Assembly: GCA_050998805.1 (NCBI GenBank)
Contig: JBPCPV010000011.1
Location: 1-64,000 of the forward strand
Direction of reading: 5' to 3'
Source: JAICKM01 sp050998805
Lineage (GTDB): Bacteria; Chloroflexota; Chloroflexia; QHBQ01; JAICKM01
Length of the DNA stretch: 64,000 nt
The translations under genes were made by a program, and so were the position numbers. The notes beneath the pieces are model-generated. The model saw only the letters and a program-made list of their open reading frames with translations, did not search any database and was not told the origin of the DNA. This document shows, one piece after another, positions 49,751 through 56,926 of this stretch (position 1 is its first letter; every line of letters starts with the position of its first letter).

Positions 49751-50875
49751 ATGACGATCACCACCGACAGAGAAAAGCGCGCCCGGCTTCGGGTCGTCAT
49801 CCTGCGCGACGACGCAGCCGGCTGGGACCGTTTCGTGGCCGCAGACCCCGGCGGCCACCTCTTGCAGTCCTGGGAGTGGGGCGACTTCAAGGCGGGGCAG
49901 AACTGGCAGGCGGCGCGGGTGGCTGTGCTGGTGGGCGAAGATGGGGCTATGCGGGCGGCGGCCCAGGTGCTCTTCCGGCGGCCGGTGCGGCGCGCGCCGG
50001 TCTCGATGGCATACGTGCCGCGCGGCCCTCTCGCCCCGGCGGACGAGGCTGTGCCGGAGCGCGTGGCGTTGATGGCGGGGCTGCACGCCCTCTGCCGGAG
50101 GCGCGGGGCGATTGCCCTCAAGCTGGAGCCGAACCTGCCCGCGAGCGTGGGGACGGCGCGGGCGATGGAGGCCGCAGGCTTCCGCCAGGCACGCCGGGTG
50201 CAGCCACAGCGCACGATCCTGCTCGACCTCCGCCCCGGCGAGCCGGAAGACGCGCTGCTCACCGCGATGAAGCCGAAGACGCGCTACAACATCCGGCTGG
50301 CGGGGCGGCGGGGCGTGACTGTGCGGCCCGTGACCACCGAGGACGACCTGCGGCGGTTCTACGAGTTGATGCAGGTGACGGGCACGCGAGACGAGTTCGC
50401 CCTCCACAGCTACGACTACTACCGGGCGGCATGGGAGCAGTTCGCGCTCCCGCCCTCGCGGCCCGCACGCCCGTCGGCGACGCTGCTGCTGGCCGAGCAC
50501 CCCGATGCGGCGGGGCCGATAGGCGCGCTGATGGCCTTCGCGTTCGGCGAGGAGGCGATCTACATGTATGGGGCGAGCGCCGACGCCGGCCGCGAGCATA
50601 TGCCGAACTACCTCTTGCAGTGGGAGGCGATGCGATGGGCGCGCGAGCGCGGCTGCCGCCGCTACGACTTCTGGGGCATCCCCGACGACCCGGAGGCCGA
50701 GGCCCCCGCCGAGGGCGGCAACCCGAACGTGCGCCAGGGGCTGTGGGGCGTCTACCGCTTCAAGCAGGGCTTCGGCGGGCGGGAAGTCACCTACACCGGA
50801 GCGTGGGATGCCGTCTACAGGCCGCTCGCCTACGCGGTCTACCTTCGGCTGCTGGCGCGGAGGGACGAGTCCTGA
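49751..50875 (+). CDS. FemAB/FemX-family peptidyltransferase-like protein
   Basis: 374 residues made of two GNAT-like halves. L-L-Q-S-W-E-W-G-D-F-K near the N-terminus and K-P-K-T-R-Y-N-I-R-L-A-G-R-R-G-V, Y-D-F-W-G-I-P, G-V-Y-R-F-K-Q-G-F-G-G in the second half are the FemABX family signatures. Members add amino acids from aminoacyl-tRNA to lipid II side chains; with murT and gatD in the window this fits cross-bridge synthesis, though the amino acid is unknown. Followed after 1 nt by the AlkZ-related gene. Confidence 0.93.
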   Translation: MTITTDREKRARLRVVILRDDAAGWDRFVAADPGGHLLQSWEWGDFKAGQNWQAARVAVLVGEDGAMRAAAQVLFRRPVRRAPVSMAYVPRGPLAPADEAVPERVALMAGLHALCRRRGAIALKLEPNLPASVGTARAMEAAGFRQARRVQPQRTILLDLRPGEPEDALLTAMKPKTRYNIRLAGRRGVTVRPVTTEDDLRRFYELMQVTGTRDEFALHSYDYYRAAWEQFALPPSRPARPSATLLLAEHPDAAGPIGALMAFAFGEEAIYMYGASADAGREHMPNYLLQWEAMRWARERGCRRYDFWGIPDDPEAEAPAEGGNPNVRQGLWGVYRFKQGFGGREVTYTGAWDAVYRPLAYAVYLRLLARRDES

Positions 50876-50876
50876 G

Positions 50877-51800
50877 ATGGCCGGGGAGCGCGCGACAGTC
50901 TCCTGGGCCGATCTGGCGGCGTGGCGCGACCGGCGCTACAGGCGGCGGCCCGACCTCAAGCTGCACACCGAGCGGCAGGCGCGGCAGTTCGTGGACGATG
51001 TCGGCTTCTGCTTCCTCTTCACAGCGCCCGGCGTCGAAATGCCGTCGCTCTGGGAGGCGATCAACGGCAGGAGCCGGGAGATACCGCACCACCACTACGA
51101 CCACGCGCTCGGCCTCGCCTGGAGCTGGAAGGATAGCCTGCCGGAGAGCAGGGCGGTCTGGTATGGCAAGCTGCTGCGCGACAAGCCGATGTTCGCCTCC
51201 CTGGCGATGCTGCCGGCCTTCTATGCCCTCTCTGAGAACTTCGGCGGCCTGGATGACTACCGGCAGCAGTTCGCCGACGGGCGGATGAGCGTCGAGGCCC
51301 GCGACGTCTACGAGATACTGCTGGCGGAGGGGCCGCTCTCGACCAACGTGATGCGGAAACAGACCGGCCTGTACGGCAAGGGTGCCATAGCCCAACGCTT
51401 TGAGCGGGCCATAGTCGAATTGCAGCGAGATCTCAAGATCGTGAAGTGCGGCACGTCGGAGGACAACCGATGGAAGTACTGCTACGTCTACGACCTGCTG
51501 CTGCGCCGTTACCCCGACGTGGCCGAGGCGGCGCGGGCGATTTCGGGCCGAGAGGCGAGGCGGCTGGTGGTTGGACGCTACCTGGATAACGTCGGCGCGG
51601 CGGCGTTGCCGGCGATGCAACGGCTTTTCGGCTGGGATGCGGGCCTGCTCCGGCAGGCGGCGGATGACCTCCTGGTGGAAGGGCGAGCGAGAGAGGTGAT
51701 GGTCAGCGACGTGCCTGCGGCTGTCGCGAAGGCGCGCGCGCGTAAGTTGTCGGGGGATGAGGCGTGGCTGGCGGCGGTTGGGTTGGTGGGAGTAGGTTAG
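50877..51800 (+). CDS. AlkZ-related winged-helix protein
   Basis: 307 residues from ATG 50877. It begins with a region (V-G-F-C-F-L-F-T-A-P-G-V-E-M-P-S-L-W-E-A) and a winged-helix domain (V-Y-E-I-L-L-A-E-G-P-L-S-T) seen in proteins annotated as AlkZ-related, distant kin of the YcaQ/AlkZ crosslink-repair glycosylases. The catalytic Gln-x-Gln motif of true AlkZ is not evident, so glycosylase activity is not supported. Coupled to the FemX-like gene. Confidence 0.68.
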   Translation: MAGERATVSWADLAAWRDRRYRRRPDLKLHTERQARQFVDDVGFCFLFTAPGVEMPSLWEAINGRSREIPHHHYDHALGLAWSWKDSLPESRAVWYGKLLRDKPMFASLAMLPAFYALSENFGGLDDYRQQFADGRMSVEARDVYEILLAEGPLSTNVMRKQTGLYGKGAIAQRFERAIVELQRDLKIVKCGTSEDNRWKYCYVYDLLLRRYPDVAEAARAISGREARRLVVGRYLDNVGAAALPAMQRLFGWDAGLLRQAADDLLVEGRAREVMVSDVPAAVAKARARKLSGDEAWLAAVGLVGVG

Positions 51801-52084
51801 GGGAACATCTCCACGCGCTTGCGGATTTCGCCGGTGCGGGCGTCCACATCTATGGACAGGCGTTTGAAAGGGGGCGAGAATGTGCTGTACTCTATATTCC
51901 ATACAGGAGGCTGTGGAGTTCCCGCCTGCCCGGTATTACGCAAGGTCATGCCGATGCTTATGTACACCTCGCCATATCTCTGCGCCATTTTTTTCGCGTC
52001 TGAGGCTGTCTCATGGTAGGCGTCGGTGGGCCAGCCTTCCCTCACTAGTGCCAGCGGACCTGGCGCTGCCGTAGGCGAAAAACA
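51797..52084 (-). pseudogene. Probable remnant of a small lipoprotein (PepSY-like end)
   Basis: The last 60 residues (N-I-E-Y-S-T-F-S, R-L-S-I-D-V-D-A-R-T-G-E-I-R-K-R-V-E) resemble the C-terminus of PepSY-like or related exported proteins. A Cys (C-F-S-P-T) at 52084 sits where a lipobox Cys might be, but upstream codons do not form a signal peptide and no start with a ribosome-binding site is found. A GTG at 52045 could give a 82-residue protein. It overlaps the AlkZ-related gene end by 4 nt. A 5'-truncated gene is the best reading. Confidence 0.4.
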
Positions 52085-52164
52085 CGGATAGTTTGGGCGC
52101 CGTACATGTACGATGAGGGATTTCCACCGAGCTATACTAGTTCTACGGCGTAAGGGATGTAGTC
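51801..52164. other. Region between the AlkZ-related gene and the small kinase gene
   Basis: Holds the possible lipoprotein remnant on the minus strand. GTACATGTAC at 52102-52111 shares its first 8 bases with the IS66-type terminal repeat, but ACATGT is self-complementary and this may be chance. Nothing else is seen. Confidence 0.45.
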
Positions 52165-52674
52165 GTGAAGCGAATTCTTCTGACGGGGATGTCTGGAACT
52201 GGCAAGTCCACGGTGACCAGCGAGCTTGCTGCACGCGGATATAAGGCCGTGGATGCGGACTCCGATGAGTTCTCCGAGTGGGTGGAGTTCATCGGCGACT
52301 CTGGGGGGTCCGATTCGCCGGTGGAACCGGACAGGGATTGGGTGTGGCGAGAGGACCGCATTCAAGGGCTCTTGTCCACCGAGGACACCGACGTGTTGTT
52401 CCTGAGCGGTTGTGCGACGAATATGGTAAAGTTCCTTCCCCAGTTCGACCACGTCGTACTGCTGAGTGCGCCTGCTGATGTAATCATTGAACGATTGGGC
52501 ACGAGGACAAACAATTCGTACGGAAAGCATCCCAACGAAGTCGCTCGTGTGCTGGGTTTGCTGGAAACCGTCGAGCCGTTGTTGCGAAGTGCCGCGGGAC
52601 ACGAGATCGCTACCAGTGCTTGTCTCGACGATGTCGTGGCGACCCTGCTCCGGCTCGTGCAGTCACAGAAATGA
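52165..52674 (+). CDS. P-loop nucleotide kinase-like protein (shikimate/adenylate kinase-like fold)
   Basis: 169 residues from GTG 52165. Walker A is L-L-T-G-M-S-G-T-G-K-S-T; D-A-D-S-D-E follows at the acceptor region, and R-L-G-T-R-T-N-N-S-Y-G-K is a lid-like basic stretch. Such small kinases phosphorylate metabolites or antibiotics; the substrate is unknown. Base composition is lower in GC than its neighbours by eye, and an IS-end sequence lies 117 nt downstream, so acquisition by transfer is possible. Confidence 0.8.
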   Translation: MKRILLTGMSGTGKSTVTSELAARGYKAVDADSDEFSEWVEFIGDSGGSDSPVEPDRDWVWREDRIQGLLSTEDTDVLFLSGCATNMVKFLPQFDHVVLLSAPADVIIERLGTRTNNSYGKHPNEVARVLGLLETVEPLLRSAAGHEIATSACLDDVVATLLRLVQSQK

Positions 52675-52790
52675 GGCTCCCTGAACGGTTACCATTCGTG
52701 TATGCGTGGTCCGCATTCGTGGTCGGCTCGGTCTTCCCCTCGCTGCCCCGCGGGAGGCGCAGCACGTCCGGCCCCGGGCCTGCCCCTGTG

Positions 52791-52804
52791 CGCTAAACAT
52801 GTAC
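52791..52804. repeat. Solo IS66-type terminal repeat
   Basis: CGCTAAACATGTAC, identical to the right end of the IS at 28460-28473, with no transposase nearby. Confidence 0.7.
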
Positions 52805-53054
52805 GGGCATAGGAAGCTGATTGATTAAGTGATCTTGTCATGTCTCAAGCTAATAATCCATATCCACGTTTGGCGCCGTCACAAGTAGAAGCGGAAATCC
52901 TGGTACTCTGCTCACTCCATTACGGCTCTGTAGCGTGAAGAACCGGATAGCGATTGGTCCTGGCTCAGTATATCAGAAAAAACGATCATTGTCATGGACT
53001 CGATTGCTCTCCCGCACCCCAATCCCCCACGCACTCCACAATCCGCGATCGACC

Positions 53055-53083
53055 TTGACACCTCTGCCCTAACGGTATATGAT
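53055..53083 (+). promoter_or_regulatory. Promoter of the secreted unknown, predicted leaderless
   Basis: TTGACA (53055-53060), 17 nt, TATGAT (53078-53083), then 6 nt to ATG 53090. Confidence 0.65.
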
Positions 53084-53089
53084 CATCCC

Positions 53090-53569
53090 ATGCGTCTGAT
53101 CGTTCATCTTGGCCTGGCTTTCTGTAGCGTGCTGCTGCCGCTCATCTGCCTGTGCCAATTCATACCCGGCCAGACGCACAACGGGCCGTACCTCCTGCTC
53201 TTCCCCCACCCCCACGCTCTTGCCGCCCAGATGCTGACCGACGACCAGCTTACCGAGTTGGCGATCTCCACCGGCCAGGCTGTGAGCGTGGCCGACGACG
53301 GCACCGTGACCTTTGGATACGACAGCACGCCGCCCTCGGCGACCCTCCTCGGCACCGCGCTCCAACTCCCCGGCGCGCCTCCTGAGCAGAACCCTTCGTT
53401 AGACGCCGGCATCCCGACGGGGCCAGGGCAACCGCCTTCCCCCCGGCTCTGCCCGCAGCCGTCCTCCGCGCAGGCAGGAGCAGCCCAGTACCACCCCGCT
53501 CCCCCCGAACCCCCTCCGCGAGCGGTCAGCTTTCAGCCGTTAGCTTTCAGCCGAGGAACTGCTTGGTGA
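53090..53569 (+). CDS. Small secreted protein of unknown function with repeat-derived tail
   Basis: 159 residues from ATG 53090: a signal peptide (L-A-F-C-S-V-L-L-P-L-I-C-L-C), a short domain (L-T-D-D-Q-L-T-E-L-A-I-S-T-G-Q), then a Pro-rich region. The last residues (V-S-F-Q-P-L-A-F-S-R) are encoded by four heptamer units at 53526-53553, so the original stop may have been lost. No family recognised; expression as a protein is uncertain. Confidence 0.5.
   Translation: MRLIVHLGLAFCSVLLPLICLCQFIPGQTHNGPYLLLFPHPHALAAQMLTDDQLTELAISTGQAVSVADDGTVTFGYDSTPPSATLLGTALQLPGAPPEQNPSLDAGIPTGPGQPPSPRLCPQPSSAQAGAAQYHPAPPEPPPRAVSFQPLAFSRGTAW
53526..53553. repeat. Heptanucleotide array, four TCAGCNN-type units
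   Basis: TCAGCTT, TCAGCCG, TTAGCTT, TCAGCCG at the 3' end of the preceding gene. Confidence 0.88.
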
Positions 53570-53621
53570 TTCGCCAGAGCAGATGCTGCCGGGTTAAACG
53601 CTGACCCATCGTTCACATGGC

Positions 53622-53656
53622 CGAAAGCTGAAAGCTGACTGCTGAAAGCTGACCGC
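53622..53656. repeat. Heptanucleotide array, inverted TCAGCNN type
   Basis: CGAAAGC, TGAAAGC, TGACTGC, TGAAAGC, TGACCGC: the reverse complement of the 53526-53553 family, so the two arrays can pair as a long hairpin upstream of copC. Confidence 0.88.
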
Positions 53657-53697
53657 TTACAAACTACCTGTTACCCGACAGAAAGGAAGATCACTCC

Positions 53698-54264
53698 ATG
53701 TACCGATTTCTACGGTTATCGAGCCGCGTCCTGCTCGCCGTCGGCGTGCTGCTCATGTTGAGCGCGCTGGGTGCGGGTTCGGCCAGCGCCCATGCGCTCC
53801 TCACAAGCTCCAACCCCAGCGATGGGGCGACCCTCACCAGCGAACCGACCACCGTCAGCGCGACCTACGGCGAAGAGACCTCGTTGACCAAGAGCCGCTT
53901 CCAGGTCTTCTACGCGAAGGACGCATTGAGCGCGCAAGTCCAAGCCGACAACGGCGACGGCCATGTGGACACGAACGCTCGCACGCAGATGAGCGCGACG
54001 CTCAAGCCCGGCCTCGGAGCGGGCGTCTACACGGTGAAGTGGCACACCGTGACCGAAGACGATAACGGCATGGCGGACGGCACCATAACTTTCACCGTGA
54101 GCGACACCGGCACGAACGGCAGCTTGAGCGGCAGCAGCACGAGCGGGGGTGGAAGTACCATGCCTTCTACCGGCCAACCCAGCCTCTTGCTGCCGCTGGC
54201 GGGCCTGCTTGCGGGTTTAGTTCTGCTCGTCGGCCTCGGACTGCGCCGCGTCGCGGTCCGCTAA
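53698..54264 (+). CDS. copC: CopC-domain copper protein with C-terminal sorting-type signal
   Basis: 188 residues. The signal peptide is cut after S-A-S-A, leaving His32 as the mature N-terminus (H-A-L-L-T-S-S-N-P-S-D-G-A), the first copper ligand of CopC. The usual D-G-H copper pair near the end of the domain is replaced by D-N-G-M (W-H-T-V-T-E-D-D-N-G-M), so the site is altered. After a Gly/Ser linker comes M-P-S-T-G, a hydrophobic helix and R-R, the layout of a sortase signal with Met for Leu. AGAAAGGAAG precedes ATG 53698. Confidence 0.88.
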   Translation: MYRFLRLSSRVLLAVGVLLMLSALGAGSASAHALLTSSNPSDGATLTSEPTTVSATYGEETSLTKSRFQVFYAKDALSAQVQADNGDGHVDTNARTQMSATLKPGLGAGVYTVKWHTVTEDDNGMADGTITFTVSDTGTNGSLSGSSTSGGGSTMPSTGQPSLLLPLAGLLAGLVLLVGLGLRRVAVR

Positions 54265-54280
54265 CCCAACACCGATCATC

Positions 54281-54309
54281 GCGCGCCGTTTCCGTCGGAA
54301 GCGGCGCGC
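54281..54309 (+). terminator. Strong hairpin between copC and the copC-copD fusion
   Basis: GCGCGCCGTTTCC (54281-54293), loop GTC, GGAAGCGGCGCGC (54297-54309), one G-U pair. No T-tract follows; it may end or attenuate the copC message. Confidence 0.6.
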
Positions 54310-54385
54310 GACCAGGGCTATCGGAGGCCGCCTGCACGAGAACCGGCAACCTCCGATCGTTCCCAGGGCTAGAAAGTCCCTCTCC

Positions 54386-56719
54386 ATGCACATCCGCACC
54401 GTTCTGACAATCTGCGCGACCGCACTATGCTTCTGGCTGCTGACCGCAGAGGCCGCGCTCGCCCACTCGCGCCTGGTAAGCTCCAACCCGCCGTCGGGTG
54501 CCGTGCTCGCCCAGCCTCCGGCCACCGTCACGATGACCTTCAGCGAAGGCGCTGTGCCCGAGTTCAGCAGCTTCGTCGTCCTCGACCGCGCAAGGCAGCA
54601 CTACGAGACGAGCACGACCCCGACGATCACTCCCGCCGGGCAGGTCACCGTCGCCCTACAGCCGCAGATGCCGCCGGGCGCTTATATCGTCCAGTGGAAG
54701 GTCGTTTCAACGACCGATGGGCACCTCACGCGCGGCAGTTTCGTCTTCACTCTTCGAGGTAGCGCCCCCGCAGCTAGTCCGCCGCCCGCCGGTGGTCCGG
54801 TCACCGGGACTGCCGTACCGACCCCCCCGACAGAGGCCGCCCCCGTCCCCAATACGAACAGCACCGATACCACGAGCGAATCGCCCCAGCCGAGCGCGCT
54901 CGATGTGCTGGTGCGCTGGTTAAGCGCGCTGCTGGCCGCCGCAGTGGTCGGACTGGCCGCGTTCCGGCTGCTTGCCGTGCCGGCCAGCCTGGCGCGGCTC
55001 CAAGAGGAGCGGGCCACGCTACAGGCACACCTCGACATGCGTACCCTCCTCTGGGCGCTCGGCACAGCCTGGCTCCTGCTCGTCAGCTTATTCGCTGAGC
55101 TGCTCTTGCAGGGGACGCGGGCCACCGAAAGCGACGTTTTCGCCGTGCTCGCGCGGCACAACGTGCTCGGCACCGTGCTCGCGACCAGCTTCGGCGTCTC
55201 CCTCGAGTGGCGCGCGCTCGCCGTCCTCGGGATGTTCGCCCTGCTTGTCGCCGAGCTATGGTTCGGCAAGCTGGGCCGCGCGCTCTGGGGCCTGTTGCTG
55301 CTACTCGGAGCCGGGTATTATGTGGCCGAGACCGGCAGCGCCCACGCCGTCGCGTTAAGCGAGCAGGCCGGGGCCGGGTGGCTACAGGCGCTCGCACCGG
55401 CGGCGAACGTGATTCACCTCTTGTGTACCGCCGTCTGGATCGGCGGCCTTTTCTACTTCGTCTTCATCCTCCTGCCCCTGCTACGGGCCGTCGCCCCCGA
55501 GACGCGGACCGCCGTCCTGAACGGCTGCGTGAGGCGCTTCAGCACGATCGCCCTGGTCAGCGTGCCAGTTATCGCCGTGACCGGCACGCTGGTTTACCTC
55601 GCCGAGCAGCCGAGTGTGGCGAGCACGCTCGGCACCGATTATGGCCGCGAGGTGCTGATCAAAGTCGCCCTGCTCGGCGTGCTGATGGTGCCCGCAGCCT
55701 ACAACCTGCGCCGGGTCGGCCCCGGCCTCGCGCGTATGCGCGGCAAGCTCAGCCCTGCCTTCGCCCGCCTGGCGAGCGGCTTCGGGCGATCGGTGCGTCT
55801 CGAGGCCCTGCTCGTCAGCGCGGTGCTCGTCTTCGCCGCCCTGCTTACTCTCTCCGCCCCCGCGACCGATCCGACCGTAGCGGCAGGCAGCGCGCCGCCT
55901 ACGGCCTCCCTCCCGCCAGCCACATCGGTCGCACAGGTACCGCCGGACACCGCGACAGCCGAGCCGCTCCCGACCGCGCCCCTCACCACCACTGTCACCG
56001 TGAGTCAAACCGTGCGGGGAGTTGACCTCGCGCTGACGACAGCGCATGGCACCGTTGACGACATGACCGTCCTGCTGCGCGACACCCGTGGCCCGATCAC
56101 CGGCTGCCCTGCCACGCCGACCCCGAACGCCGACTGCGCGCTGAGTGTAAAGCTGACCCTCACCCAACTAGAGGACAACACGAGCGACACCCTCGTCGCC
56201 GAAGACACAGGCGGGGGCCGCTACACACTGCCGGAGGCACCCTACCTCGCCCTCGACGGCAACTGGCAGGTAGTGGTCGTCGTCCGCCGCTACAACCAGC
56301 CCGACGACGTGAAAGCCGCCTTCCGCTACACCGTCGCCGGCAGCGCCCTCACCGGCAAAGTCAGCGATTATGTCAACGTGGACGTGACGACCAACCCCGA
56401 CCCGCCCCGCTCCGGCCCAGTGAGCTTCGTTCTCCATCTGACCGACAGCAACGGCCGGCCGATCACCGATGCCACGGTGAATATGCAGGGCATCATGCCG
56501 ACGCACGGCCATGTGACCGAGTTGACCCCGCTGAAGGATCTGAGCGGGGCTTACTCCGGGAGTTTGCTGATGCCGATGAGCGGCGGCTGGTCGGTCGAAC
56601 TGACCATCGCGCGCCCAGGGCGGGAGACGCTCGCCGCCGAAGTCGCGCTCGATCTACAAAAATCCGAGTTCGACTTGACTCCCTACCCGAGTCCGAATAC
56701 CACACCGAGCGCGCCGTGA
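54386..56719 (+). CDS. CopC-CopD-YtkA/FixH-like fusion protein, copper import or resistance
   Basis: 777 residues in three parts. The signal peptide ends A-A-L-A, leaving mature His27 (H-S-R-L-V-S-S-N-P-P-S-G); the CopC domain keeps the D-G-H copper pair (S-T-T-D-G-H). After a Pro/Thr linker, a CopD membrane domain of eight or so helices (about 165-515) contains A-V-W-I-G-G-L-F. The C-terminal extracytoplasmic part (about 560-760) ends in a YtkA/FixH-like beta domain (F-V-L-H-L-T-D-S-N-G-R-P-I, G-I-M-P-T-H-G-H, M-S-G-G-W-S-V). It probably moves or handles copper at the membrane. Confidence 0.92.
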   Translation: MHIRTVLTICATALCFWLLTAEAALAHSRLVSSNPPSGAVLAQPPATVTMTFSEGAVPEFSSFVVLDRARQHYETSTTPTITPAGQVTVALQPQMPPGAYIVQWKVVSTTDGHLTRGSFVFTLRGSAPAASPPPAGGPVTGTAVPTPPTEAAPVPNTNSTDTTSESPQPSALDVLVRWLSALLAAAVVGLAAFRLLAVPASLARLQEERATLQAHLDMRTLLWALGTAWLLLVSLFAELLLQGTRATESDVFAVLARHNVLGTVLATSFGVSLEWRALAVLGMFALLVAELWFGKLGRALWGLLLLLGAGYYVAETGSAHAVALSEQAGAGWLQALAPAANVIHLLCTAVWIGGLFYFVFILLPLLRAVAPETRTAVLNGCVRRFSTIALVSVPVIAVTGTLVYLAEQPSVASTLGTDYGREVLIKVALLGVLMVPAAYNLRRVGPGLARMRGKLSPAFARLASGFGRSVRLEALLVSAVLVFAALLTLSAPATDPTVAAGSAPPTASLPPATSVAQVPPDTATAEPLPTAPLTTTVTVSQTVRGVDLALTTAHGTVDDMTVLLRDTRGPITGCPATPTPNADCALSVKLTLTQLEDNTSDTLVAEDTGGGRYTLPEAPYLALDGNWQVVVVVRRYNQPDDVKAAFRYTVAGSALTGKVSDYVNVDVTTNPDPPRSGPVSFVLHLTDSNGRPITDATVNMQGIMPTHGHVTELTPLKDLSGAYSGSLLMPMSGGWSVELTIARPGRETLAAEVALDLQKSEFDLTPYPSPNTTPSAP

Positions 56720-56736
56720 CGCGCCGTTCCAAGCGG

Positions 56737-56771
56737 TCAGCGATCAGCTTTCAGCCGTCAGCCGTCAACTA
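56737..56771. repeat. Heptanucleotide array, five TCAGCNN-type units
   Basis: TCAGCGA, TCAGCTT, TCAGCCG, TCAGCCG, TCAACTA. It faces inverted units at 56788-56815 and 56885-56905. Confidence 0.88.
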
Positions 56772-56787
56772 TGTCACTGTCATTCTC

Positions 56788-56815
56788 GTATAGCTGAAAG
56801 CTGATCGCTGATTGC
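56788..56815. repeat. Heptanucleotide array, inverted TCAGCNN type
   Basis: GTATAGC, TGAAAGC, TGATCGC, TGATTGC, able to pair with 56737-56771. Confidence 0.82.
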
Positions 56816-56884
56816 TGGCACGTCCCCTGCTGAGTCATACCCAAGAGATGTCCACAGCTTAGTATGGCTCTCGCACCTGACAAC

Positions 56885-56905
56885 TGAATGCTGAAAGCTG
56901 ACGGC
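56885..56905. repeat. Heptanucleotide array, inverted TCAGCNN type
   Basis: TGAATGC, TGAAAGC, TGACGGC, 22 nt before the tkt start. With 56737-56815 it fills the leader region of the pentose phosphate operon. Confidence 0.82.
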
Positions 56906-56926
56906 TTACCTGGGAGGACTTGAATA

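Larger units (their letters stand above)
52675..53089. other. Intergenic region with a solo IS end, no gene seen
   Basis: CATTCGTG-type stretches (52692-52724), a lone IS66-type terminal sequence (52791-52804), AT-richer sequence around 52805-52990 and the promoter of the next gene (53055-53083). Confidence 0.6.

Noticed and set aside
49741..51288. Long plus-strand open frame overlapping the FemX-like gene in another frame
   Set aside because: It is a GC-rich shadow frame with Arg/Ala/Gly-rich translation and no domain; the FemX and AlkZ-related frames explain the DNA.
52102..52804. A second, kinase-carrying transposon bounded by GTACATGT and ACATGTAC
   Set aside because: The left sequence shares only 8 bases with the IS end, and that core is largely self-complementary; too weak to call an element.
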